NCBI RefSeq assembly: GCF_000204055.1
Contig: NW_006768810.1
Span: forward strand, 451,253-515,252
DNA: 64,000 bases
Origin: Melampsora larici-populina 98AG31
Taxonomy: Eukaryota > Basidiomycota > Pucciniomycetes > Pucciniales > Melampsoraceae
Direction: 5' to 3'
Shown: one piece after another, positions 47,154 to 57,265 of the stretch
Position numbering within the stretch: position 1 is the first letter of the stretch
Layout: the number at the start of each line of letters is the position of its first letter
Notes under the pieces: generated by a model
Seen by the model: only the letters and a program-made list of their open reading frames with translations
Databases searched by the model: none
What the model was told of the DNA's origin: nothing
Made by a program: the position numbers and the translations under genes

Positions 47154-48207
47154 TTTCCTTAAGTTTAAAGCACAACTCTGCACTGAAGGTTTCTCTTAAG
47201 TTCAAAACATTGACTACCACAAGACTTATGCTCCTACCGGCTGTAAGTCAACACTATGTGTTTTCTTGGGTGTTGCGGTTGTCAATGATTTTAAGGTTGA
47301 GTGAATGGACGCTGTGGCCACATTTCTCAATGATGTACCAAGTGAGGTAATCTTCCTCTGAGTCCCTCAAGGTCTGAATGTCATGAATTGTACTGCAAAG
47401 ACTGTTCTTTGACTCAGTAAATACCCGTACAGACTGAAGCAGTTGCCAAGGTGTTGGTCTCCAAAACTTGTGTCCATCTTCACTTTGATCAACTTCTGAG
47501 CTTCTTTAGCCAATTCCTGCGTCTTCATCAGTCTGTATGATTCCAAGCCTGGCTACATGCACATTCATGTTGATTGCATGATGATTACTGGAAGTAAAGC
47601 TGGCATAGCTTCATTCAAATACTTGATCTCTCAAAAATTTGAGATGGAGGATCTTGGCCATGCTACCGCTGTCTTAGGGATGAATATCACTTGCAATTTT
47701 GCTCTTTGCATCATCTGTATTTCCCAAGAACATTATGTCAAAAAACTTTGGATTATTTATGCAATGTCAAATTGTATCCCCGTTGCCACTCCAATGGTTC
47801 CCAACACCTGTTTAACTAAACCAACCAGATCCTCCATCAACAATTTCATTGCAAAAGGATCAAACTATTGCCAAGCCATTGGATTGGTGAATTATTTAGT
47901 TCAGTGTACTTGGCCCGAACTGGTGTCTGTCTGCTTGCAGTTGTCCCAGCATCTCAAGAACCCAGGTACTGCACATTGGGCAGCCTTTCATAGGATGCTG
48001 CGCTACTTCCATGTCACCTCATCCTATTGCTTGACCTACAGCTTGCCCAATCATGCAAATGGTTCTCTTGCTTTCTACCTACCAGAAAGCTTTGTGGACA
48101 TCAACTGGGCTGGCTGCTCTGACTCTCAACGCTCAACTTTGGGCTACTTATTTATGCTTTTTGGAGGAACCATCAGCTGGCAAACCAAAAAGCAGCCAGT
48201 GGTCTCA

Positions 48208-48517
48208 CCAAGGGTGCCACTATACTATACTAGTTTAGGTATAGTTGGGTATAGTATATTTAAACTATACTATACTTTACTGGGTATAGTATAGTTGCAA
48301 CTATACTCAGTATAGTATCTTTTCATCAACTGTACCTGACAAAGGGTTATGCATGTTTTTAATCAACTTGTCCAACTATACTGCACAGTATAGTATAGTA
48401 TATCTGAGTATAGTTCATCTATACTATACTAAGTATAGATCAATTCAGTATAGTTGGACTCTATACTATACTAAGTATAGTGAAGTATAGTATAGTATAG
48501 TATAGTGACAGCCTTGG
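48208..48517. mobile_element. TATAGTA-repeat MITE in copia RNase H
   Basis: 310 bp built almost wholly from TATAGTA-type units. TIR CCAAGGGTGCCACTATAC against CCAAGGCTGTCACTATAC, flanked by TCTCA at 48203-48207 and 48518-48522. Excising it with one TCTCA rejoins the RNase H frame exactly. Confidence 0.85.
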
Positions 48518-48982
48518 TCTCACTCTCAACAACTGAAGCTGAGTACAAAGCAGTAGTTGAGGCCGGCCAAGAGCTTCTGTGCTTGGAAACAATCTTCAAG
48601 GATTTACTTGGTGTTGGTAACTTGTTATTAACAAAGTGGAATGGGAAAGTTGGAAGCTATTACATGTGTATTGGTGCTGACGGGTAGGTCTGTTCACCAT
48701 ATCTCTTTGTTTTACAGCTATGATATCATAGCTGTTTACCACAATTGTTCTCAACTTTCCCATAGTGTTTACTTCTGTTGAACATATCATATCATCACTT
48801 TATAAGAGTATATTTTCTATTAAAGAGTTTATTATTTAATTTTGTATCAATTTCTCTCAATCATAAATGAGTGAAGATGATTCTTTTGACTATGATGCAG
48901 CCAAAGAAGTGGCGGAAAAACTGGAAAACCTCATCTCAGTATATGAATCAAGTGAAGTTTCCAACAATAAATCAATGGTAGA

Positions 48983-49281
48983 CACCATGTAAATATCCTT
49001 GTAGCACGTCGACGTGCACACACAAAAGACTTTCCTTAAACCCTGTAACAACCCATCAAAGAGGTGCCACAACAAGCACATCTTCCCCTTATGACCTGGG
49101 AGGTTGAAAGTCAGTTGACCCCTGCTGACAACAAAGGATTCTGCAAATCCTTTGAACAAATCACGAAGCACAAAGGGTGCTCAACAACAATCTCAGTCTA
49201 AATTCGACCAAAAGACTTGGAGATTTATTTCAAAACTCTCGGTGTGTGCACGTCGACGTGCCACACGGATATTTACATGGT
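48983..49281. mobile_element. MITE with GCACGTCGACGTGC in its TIR
   Basis: Left arm ACCATGTAAATATCC followed by GCACGTCGACGTGC; the right arm is its inverted copy with about two mismatches in 45 bp. About 299 bp; no target duplication recognised. Lies between the pol end and the right LTR. Confidence 0.7.
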
Positions 49282-49451
49282 GAGAAGTTTGAAGGCTATG
49301 CGCTGAGATCGTTCCATATGACACCCCAAATTGGTACCGTCAGTGACTTGTTTCAATAACCATTGTTCAATTCATCATTCAACAAGATGGCACAACAGGT
49401 AGATTGTCAGTCCTGAGCTCTGTGTACAGTACCACAAACTAGGGCTATGAC

Positions 49452-50317
49452 TGTCAGCCAGGGCATAAGTACAGATGTACCTATCTCCTGGCTAACATAA
49501 GATTAAGTAAAATCACAATTATAAGGAACTTAACTTATAAGAGTTACTAATTTTACTTTTCAACAAATACATTCTTTTTTAATACTTTCAATTAATTCTT
49601 TCTTTTATTTTTCAAATCAATTTTATTTTTCTATGATTCAATTTCAGTTTCTTTTCTCATACAGACATTACTAATATATCAATTAATGATGTAAGGGCTC
49701 AGCACAAATTAGTAATGTCATGAGTTCAGGAGGTGAAGGAATTCCCAGTTTAGACAAAAGATTGGAGTGATGACCCAACACAGCGTCCAGTAAACTCAAA
49801 GCCAGACTGGATCTGGAGCCTGGGAAACACTGATCCAATGGTCTGGTATGACCTGAACCAAATGGGCAAGTGATTACACTATATTTGTAATGAGACTTGG
49901 GTGTGCGTGTAATAATATCTAAAAGAAGAATTGGCACTTTAGTAATAATGATGTGTACCTGGTTTTCCACTAAATTCATTATTAATATTTGAATAATTTG
50001 TAATGTCTGCTTTTCCGCTCTCTTGGCTAGTTTTAGGGTATATAAATGCCTATTGTTTCCTCTTTATTTCTCTCTTTTTCTTCATCTTCTAATATAACCA
50101 ATCAATTATTTAGTCCCTTTATTTACAAAGTTACCACTGTGTCCCAGTCAACATCTTTGCTCTTTAAAACCCTTGTCCTTTGAAAGCCCTCAGGTTGGTT
50201 GTTTGCTCCGCGTGAGTTGTTTTGTTATTTAGTTTCCAAGTATTCCACTACTTTACTACTATTAATAGTAAATCTAGTACTTTGTAGCTTGTTCAATAAG
50301 TACGCTTATTCATGACA
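49452..50317 (+). repeat. Right LTR of the old copia element
   Basis: 866 bp, TGTCAGCCAGGG to TTCATGACA, with a TATA-like GGTATATAAATG near 50038. Diverged from the left LTR in many places, which indicates an old insertion. Confidence 0.75.
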
Positions 50318-50577
50318 ATGACCCGGCCCTGGCCCAACCACCCAAACCTGCCTGATGACTTCTTGGAGGCAAGCAGTACACACCCCAGGTCAACTAAGAT
50401 TGCTTGCCCTACAGAGTCCAGGAGCCCCGCCAGGGGCCCAGGCCCTCAAGGCGCCAGCCCTGAAATTTTTGGTCCCATCCCTTCAATACAGGCCCAATAC
50501 GGGCCCTGGTCTGCTTGAAGATGCAGCCAGGCCTTTCCAGGGCCGGGCAGTGCCCTGGGGCCGGGGCCAGGTCATAG
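50318..50577. mobile_element. GC-rich MITE abutting the right LTR
   Basis: TIR ATGACCCGGCCCTGGCCC against ATGACCTGGCCCCGGCCCC; 260 bp, GC-rich in AT-rich surroundings. Its GGCC-rich motifs resemble those of the KDZ terminal regions, which suggests (not proves) KDZ-related mobilisation. Confidence 0.65.
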
Positions 50578-50692
50578 CCCTACCACAGACTAAGAAACAC
50601 ATGTAGATATATGTAATACATATGTAAATATATGTAGCTTGTCTTAAACCATAATGATTACAACTCATGGCTCAGTATCAAGAGTCACTTAA

Positions 50693-51065
50693 GAGCATCT
50701 ACAGATGTGTGGCCTAAACAGTGTTGTACGGAAATTCAGGGCAAAATAACCCACAGGTGATGCCCTAAATTTTCACATAGCTAAGGGAATTTCCACCGTG
50801 CAAGCCAAAATAGAAGAAATTTGTTCTATCTAGGCTCACTCCCTAAATTCATCTGTACCTTGCTTCTCCCATAAACTCCCACTTTTGTGACCACACTCCC
50901 TGCAAATTATCTCCCTTGATGATCAATAACCCATAACTCACCTTGCAACATATGCTTCAAGCTGTATTGTATGGCATTGGTCAAAATTCATGCTTCAAAT
51001 GGTTCCCTGAATGATACCTGCGGCCCTTCGTACAATCCACATTTATGGCACGGCTGTGGATGCTC
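50693..51065. mobile_element. PIF/Harbinger-type MITE, second copy
   Basis: TIR GAGCATCTACAG against GAGCATCCACAG; 373 bp. Flanks TAA (left) and AAA (right), an imperfect 3-bp duplication. Confidence 0.65.
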
Positions 51066-52307
51066 AAAGTAATAATACTTACCTATAATCTAGATAGTAA
51101 AGTTAAACCCTAACCCAAGGACAATCAAACCTAAGCGCCAACCACAAGTTGACATCTATGTCTTGGGATATATAAACCCCTCCTCTTCCCGCTTTGGAAG
51201 AGAAACCAACTTGATATCATTCCACAATTACACATCACAACTGACTTGATTCTTACCAAGATTGAGTAAAGTGATCTTTTTGTAATTGATCTTACAGTTC
51301 TACAACCTTCCTCAAGCCCTTGTAAGCTTTAAAGTGGTGGTTCTAAGCTAGTGGCAATAGCTATAGAATCAAGCTTTAGAATTGCATAGGATACCTCCTG
51401 AGATTGAGTGTAAAGGATCCGGCAGAGCCTTTGAGTAATCAAAGTGTAAAGTTCTGCTGGCTCTGAGAGTGCACTTCAAACCAGAACTCAGAGTAAGATC
51501 CTTTGAGGGATTACTCAGCCACCCCACTGGCATCAAATCCTCTTCTTAGAGGTCACCCAACTGGAGTCTTCACTTGGGCGTCAAGTGAAGACTTCCTCAT
51601 GGACTACTCTTCACCTTTTTTAGTGAACAGTCAGCCCAACAGTAGCTGACTCCTCACATACATACAAACACATTCAATAGACAAAATCTCAGCCAGTAGG
51701 GATACCAGGCTGGTTTCGCAAGATGGACTGTCTTCTCAAAAGCAAAATTGATTTTGACCAAATTTTCTGACATGACTCTACGTCTAGATATGTTCTTATT
51801 AGACTGTCTTTATCTCATTAGGACATCATCAACCAGATGAAACTTGGGCAGAATTGTTTTACGTCATGGTCCAGCCTGAACCTTTCTGAATGTCTAAGAT
51901 GCACATTCCCTAACTGAGTACAAACCTTTGGGAAGTAGTCAAACCTTCAAAAGTACGATACCACCCTGACGATCATGATCAGTATCTTGTGCTCTTGTCA
52001 ATCTCAGCTACCTTTTGACTTCCAAGCGCCATTCAGGGGAGTACTGTCAACTCTCATATTCTCGACTAATTGTTCGACTCTTTCGAAGACGCTGAGTCGC
52101 TGCATTTCTGTTATCTTAAGTCGTGTTGACTGACCTTCCGATAGATGCCGTTGAAGCCTAGTAAGAAGCAATGACTGCCCCAAGCGATCTGACAATAATA
52201 GAATGACCACAGAGCCTCCACGACCGATGTAGCAGGTATTCTGAAAATCTGATTGTATTGAAATGAACATATGTCTATGCTTCACAAAGTAGGAGATTTG
52301 ATTTATA
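51066..52307. other. Gene-free stretch, possible LTR debris
   Basis: A TATA-like GGATATATAAACCCC at 51168 followed by GAG-repeat and inverted fragments up to about 51650 looks like a solo LTR with unclear ends. From 51700 on it leads into the 3' side of the 52308 gene. No coding frame. Confidence 0.35.
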
Positions 52308-52718
52308 TCACTTGGCATGAGCCTTGCGCGGAGCAACCGAATTCTTCGATCGCCTCGTGCTAGAGGGAGGGAGCCAATCTTCGTCTACTTTCGATGTTGG
52401 TTTTGTTTTAGATTTTCTGTTGGCATCATCATCACTGCCGGCACTACTCTGATCTCGTGACTTCGTGGCCATCTTTTCCTGTGCTCTGGTGATTTCCTCA
52501 GCACTAACCTCTTCCCCGCGTCGAATCCGGTCTAAGATTTCCTGAGGTACTGCCACCCTTCTGACGCCAGTTTGAAATCCTGCAACCCCTCTTCCAATAC
52601 CTTGACTAAGTTTCTTTTGCTTGAGCTGGTGAGAGTTGTAGAGTTTTAGGAGCAAGTAGACGATGAGGAAGAAGGGGATCGACGTGATTAGGTAGATCGG
52701 GATCAACTCCAGGTCCAT
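52308..52718 (-). CDS. Small single-pass membrane protein, 136 residues, unknown
   Basis: One exon. Residues 5-27 (LIPIYLITSIPFFLIVYLLL and on) form a clear N-terminal membrane helix, followed by a basic stretch (HQLKQKKL) that suggests the rest faces the cytosol. The middle has a short helical motif (VPQEILDRIRRGEEVSAEEI), then an acidic-basic disordered tail ending in KAHAK. Probably an ER or other endomembrane protein. Family not recognised. The start is the first ATG after a spacer without other frames; no introns. Confidence 0.6.
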   Translation of the reverse strand: MDLELIPIYLITSIPFFLIVYLLLKLYNSHQLKQKKLSQGIGRGVAGFQTGVRRVAVPQEILDRIRRGEEVSAEEITRAQEKMATKSRDQSSAGSDDDANRKSKTKPTSKVDEDWLPPSSTRRSKNSVAPRKAHAK

Positions 52719-54035
52719 GACTGCGATTCGTTGCGTCTGTCAAGATCAATCTATTTCAAGGTTCCTAAATTAGAATATGCGGCACACAGTAAAATAATCA
52801 GAAATCAGTTGAAAGGACATGTCAGATCGTAGATTTGGCTTCGAGAACCCACCTTATTCTCTTTGCTGATTATGGTCTAGACTGGTGACCAGGTTCGATC
52901 TCATAGAGGAGAGGATGAACAAGATGTCATTGAGATGTCATACGTATGTATATGGCTTTCGATTGCGTGGCGTGATGTCGGGTGAACCGCAGTCATCTGT
53001 CACAAGCTGGAACCTTCACTCGTCTCGTGCGCCTTGTATAGTCCGTGTCTTTGGTGCAGTAGGATAATCTCTTTGACACAGACATTAGATGTTCCTTTGG
53101 GGTTTTGTTTTTGTGGCTCTAAACTTGAAGGATGACCTACTCAATCACATCATATTCCCTTGCTATAAGCAGCTAAACTCATGAGAGTAGCCCTTTGATC
53201 TTCACCAAATGTGACGGGGAGAGTTTGACAGCACCTTAGGCTTGAGCATGAGGTTTCTTGCAGCATTATGATCCCCTTGAAAGATTGGAGCTGGATATTG
53301 GTAAATTATCATCTTGAGTCAATTGTGCACCAGTGGGGCTTCGCTCTCTGGTTTTGGTACTGATCTTACTATTGTTAGTATGACTAGATATTCATACTTT
53401 GTGTGTGAAAAACTGATGACAAACATTTATAACAATCCTACTTGGCTGAGTGTTGGCATCACCATGTAGGTCACCTTCACTAAGATGCTCTATGACAACC
53501 GGGATCCCATGGCTCAATCAAAATGTATTCTTGTGTCTCTTCTGTGTCTCAATCTCCATGTATCACTTGTCAAAATCGCGGGTTTTTAGATTGCCTTTTG
53601 AGGCCCCTGCCTGGCCATTGATACATGTATGTTGTTGATTCCATGATATGTAAAAGTTATATCTGGCCATCAAGGAAGTACCATACACTGTATGAAGAAG
53701 GCACCAACCCAAGGCTAAGTCAACCTTGGGGCCCCTTGTTGGCCATTCATGAGGGGGTACTCAGGCTGTATTAAAATCAATATTAGTAGTAACACAGGTT
53801 TTTTTGCCTTGAATGACGCCACCGTGCTCTGCTCTGATGTGCTATAAATAAAATCTTTACAAGCACAGCAATCTTGCACTATGATTAGATACCATATCAC
53901 TTTGCTATCCAGAAGCACCATCATTGTTTTCAAACACAGTTTAGGAATCTTTTTCTTTTTCCCTCATCAAAGAATTCCTCAAAACTTTCCTTATCAATTT
54001 AACTAACTCTTACCCTTCTTTTTAAGTTTCTTTTG
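52719..54035. other. Intergenic stretch without supported gene
   Basis: Promoter side of the 52308 gene, then 1 kb of low-information sequence. Short frames around 53450-53640 have no recognisable similarity. Confidence 0.5.
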
Positions 54036-54599
54036 AATTCAGTAATGGATGTTCAAAGTTGATTTTATGGCCACTTTTGATTATCATCCTGGAGAAATGA
54101 AATTTGATGAATCAATTTGAGGAGCATATAAGAGCATCCACAGTGGCAACCCCCACATTGGGTCTATCACCAAATATAGTACTAGGGCCCTGAATTTTTG
54201 CTGAAGTGGCGGGCCCTATTGCTAAATATATGTTGGGCCGACTCCAAATTTTGACCCTTGGTTGTCAAATCTGACAACAATAGCGGCAAGCCCCAAATTG
54301 CCGCACTCACCACATACTTCACATGTGTAAACACACCCATACTACACCTCAGAGTGCATGTAACCCATACTCTGTACCAATTTGGAGCCCACACCATTGC
54401 ATCCTGAATGGTTCAGGCCCACACTAAAATTGGGTTTGCTCAATTTGGGGCCCAACGACTGTGGATGCTCTAAAGCAGCTAATTTGATTTTTGCTGAAGA
54501 AGTACATGAAGATATTGAAGAAGATGTTATTCAAGGTGAAGAAATTTTAGTTTGGGTTCAGGATTATCATCTTAGCAAGTCATTGATCCAATTCCTATA
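54036..54599 (+). pseudogene. TPS1: Trehalose-6-phosphate synthase fragment, split by a MITE
   Basis: The left part (54036-54131) reads SNGCSK, LWPL and, after a one-base shift, YHPGEMKFDE, then a stop and GAYK. The right part (54472-54596) reads AANLIFAEEVHED and ends VWVQDYHLSKSLIQFL. This is the order in trehalose-6-phosphate synthase (YNGFSN...LWPLFHY...FAD...VWVHDYHL). The MITE at 54132-54470 lies between K and AAN. A TTTGAATTCAG acceptor-like tract just before 54036 suggests the copy kept an intron boundary, so it came from genomic DNA rather than mRNA. With one shift, one stop and the insertion it cannot make an enzyme. Confidence 0.7.
54132..54470. mobile_element. PIF/Harbinger-type MITE, third copy
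   Basis: TIR GAGCATCCACAG at both ends, flanked by TAA at 54129-54131 and 54471-54473. 339 bp, no ORF. Interrupts the trehalose-6-phosphate synthase fragment. Confidence 0.85.
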
Positions 54600-55247
54600 G
54601 CTATACAATGATTTCTTTCTTCACTGTGGATTATGAATTGATTATTAAATTGATCTTGATAGTCACTGTAGGGATTTTACCAATGTTACTTTTTCAGTGT
54701 GTTGGATTCAAGATTATTTTGACTCTGTATTTCTTGTTATTCAGATCTGTATTGTCTATTTTCTCTCATTGTCTGAATCTCTTTTTCCCCAATTGCAGAG
54801 AATATTGGTATCTTACTTTTTCATCCTTCTATATTATTTATCCATATATTTGCAAGCTGTCTGAATGTAATTGCAGTTTGTCAAATACTTTATGCAATTA
54901 ATACACAAGTTTTGTAGTCCTTATTTGCAATTGAAGAAACATATTTCCAACTGCTTCAAAATGGTTCTAGAACTGAAAAAGCTACTCTGAGCCAGCACAA
55001 TTTGGTTTTGAGTATCAGATGTTCTTCCAGTTGAGACTCAGGGTTTTCACTGTTCTGAAGCAGTTGAAAAACTGTTTCTCAAAAAAAGTGTTTTGACCCT
55101 GTTAGGACCCTTTTGTTCAGGTAACCAAGCTCACCAGCCAAAAATGGTTGATCAACCGTGGCCAAGCTCTGGTTGATCATATTTTACAGTGACCTTGTGG
55201 TGCATGTATATGTAAATGTACTGTAATATCAGATGAACTGAGATGAA

Positions 55248-55461
55248 ATGACACCACAGGCCTCTATTAAGTTCAATCATATGTGAAACTTCATGTGGTG
55301 ACAGAGTTCACAATAAGTCTCAAATATGGATTGAAACCTATTAAAATCCAAGGTCCCCCCTTGCCTTTGATAGATTTCAATCCAAAAATTGAGACTTATG
55401 GCAGACTTGGACACCACAGCTTTGCTCAATTGGGTTTCAATCATAATGATTCCTGTGGTGT
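55248..55461. mobile_element. hAT-type MITE, 214 bp
   Basis: ACACCACAGG near the left end and CCTGTGGTGT at the right end. Exact 8-bp repeats GAGATGAA flank it (55240-55247 and 55462-55469), as expected for hAT. A second, inner pair of arms (ATAAGTCTCAA and TTGAGACTTAT) makes it a nested foldback. Confidence 0.7.
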
Positions 55462-55697
55462 GAGATGAACAGATTTCTTGCTCATACAGTTGCTAAAGGC
55501 TACTCTGTACTACACTCACCCCTGCCAAAAACTTTGTCTTTGAGCTCAAGAATAGAAACATTAATACCAATATTCCAAAGAGATAACTAGATGGGTAGAA
55601 GCAGATGGGGGAGCTTAATTTTTCTATATATTCCCAAGGTAATCTGAAGCATATTTATATATTTTTTTCTTGATGATTGAGATTCGGGACTGGACAC

Positions 55698-55915
55698 AGG
55701 CTAGGTATCTGCAACCCCTGCTTAGGCACAGCAGAGGCTGTTTTGAGTACCTAAGACCTCAGGCAAGCTACCTTAGTGCCTTAGGTACTCAGCCTACACA
55801 GCGGCCATGTGGGCTGCCCCAGATGTTGGGTGTTCCAACAAGTACACAGGCTGACCTATGTACTCTTGAAGGCCCCCTCCACAGGCAAAGATTCAAGGCC
55901 TCAGGTACCTAGCCT
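55698..55915. mobile_element. Small inverted-repeat element, 218 bp
   Basis: AGGCTAGGTATCTG at the left and CAGGTACCTAGCCT at the right. Further CCTAAG/CTTAGG motifs inside can pair. No target duplication found. Confidence 0.5.
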
Positions 55916-57265
55916 ATGGTGTTATTTATCCAGCTGGTAGTTTTTCTTTGTTGAAGCAAGTCTCTTTGGGACCAGTCCCACAGCTGGTGGTGACCATCCA
56001 TGTTAACTCATGGTATGATAGCTGTAATACAGAACATGGAGGTGGTCATCAAGTCTGTTGGGGACCGGCTTCAGAAATAGTCTGAAGGCTGTAGAAATAG
56101 TTCTCTGTTTCATCACCTGTACATCTTCAGAAGTAATCTGGTCTACACAAAACCGGCTTCAAACCTGCTTTCAAGTTGGTGTGCTTTGTCAATTGCCATA
56201 AAAATATGAAAAAATGAAGGAAGAACCAACATTGAGGGCAGAGATATTTGATGATTGTTGGATTTTTGATAGAAAAAGTGCATATAAGAGCTATCAAGGG
56301 TTTGAAACATATCTGACTGGCCTTAGGAGGTGATTAAAGCAAAGGGTTACACATACATGAAAGACTCATTCAGGTATACAATGGAAAACTTGATGGAGAT
56401 CTCAGCTTTAGGGAGAGAAAGAATAGGGACTGTAACTGTGGATACTACCATTGATGACAAAAAGACAGAAGCTGAAGGAAGGCCCCTTTGATCTTTCAAA
56501 TTGGAAGCTGTCCGGTGATTCTACATGCTACAACTATTCCTCTTCTATTTTTGTGTTGTTGAATGTCTATTTCAACACGTTAGTCATATACAATACATAG
56601 TTTGCAAAAAAATGGTGGAGAGCCTTACCTGGCCTAGTGAGATCACATACCGGCAAATTAAAGCTACATGGATAATCTGATTCTTCTGAGACCCGGCCCC
56701 AACTGCATATCATCAAAATCACAAGGTTATTACTCCATACATTTCCTTAGCAATGGTGACAAACTACACCCACCTTTCCCATGAACCATAGTCAGATTGC
56801 TTGCCACTTTTGTAACATTCCCATGCCACCTGAGTCAAGTATCCAACAGAAAGATTGTATTTTTGACTGATGAGATGTGCATTGTGAACCTTTCTTATTT
56901 CTTGATTCCCATCTGCCTGAACAATATTCATCATACTTCAAAGTTTATCAAAATACACATTCAGAGATGTGAAGATGACATATGATCAAATTGCAAGTAT
57001 AGTCAAGCATATTTGAAGGGCCTTGAATCAGATAAATTTATCAAGCTCAATGGCGCAACTAACATGTCATCTGGTCCACAATAAGATAACACATTTCCTC
57101 CAGGCCATGCACCATTCAGTCCAGAGTCCATGCAAGGATGCTGGGAAGTTTATGAAAACAAATTGTCAGTTGAGAGTTAGTCATAATGAAATAGTGATGT
57201 GTCCTGACTTCGCCTCTTGTTATGAACACATTCTGACGCCGTTTTTTGTTCAAAAGACCCGCACA

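Larger units (their letters stand above)
44613..49451 (+). pseudogene. Copia pol remnants (end of integrase, RT, RNase H)
   Basis: In order: the end of the integrase region (SHDILFYESDF, near 45180), a linker frame from 45265 with three stops, and the RT start (NEWSAAMATELANMKHQYMW, 45805-45865). Then come the solo LTR insertion, RT continuing at 47160 (IDYHKTYAPTG), YMHIHVDCMMI in the place of the YVDD region, and FKYLISQKFEMEDLG. RNase H (STTEAEYKAVVEAG) resumes at 48523 after the MITE. Several stops and shifts; no function expected. Confidence 0.85.
43362..50317. mobile_element. Old Ty1/copia element with nested insertions
   Basis: Bounded by two related LTRs and containing copia pol remnants on the plus strand. 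Gag, protease and most of integrase are gone. It has been hit by at least four later insertions (MITE 43781-44158, solo LTR 45950-47153, MITE 48208-48517, MITE 48983-49281). Flanking target duplication is no longer visible. Confidence 0.8.
54600..57265. other. Gene-free stretch with small MITEs
   Basis: AT-rich. Two short inverted-repeat elements (55248-55461 and 55698-55915) are the only structure I can support. Open frames here are short and unlike known proteins. Confidence 0.5.

Noticed and set aside
51103..51115. CCCTAACCC, telomere-like
   Set aside because: A single unit in non-telomeric context; no array.
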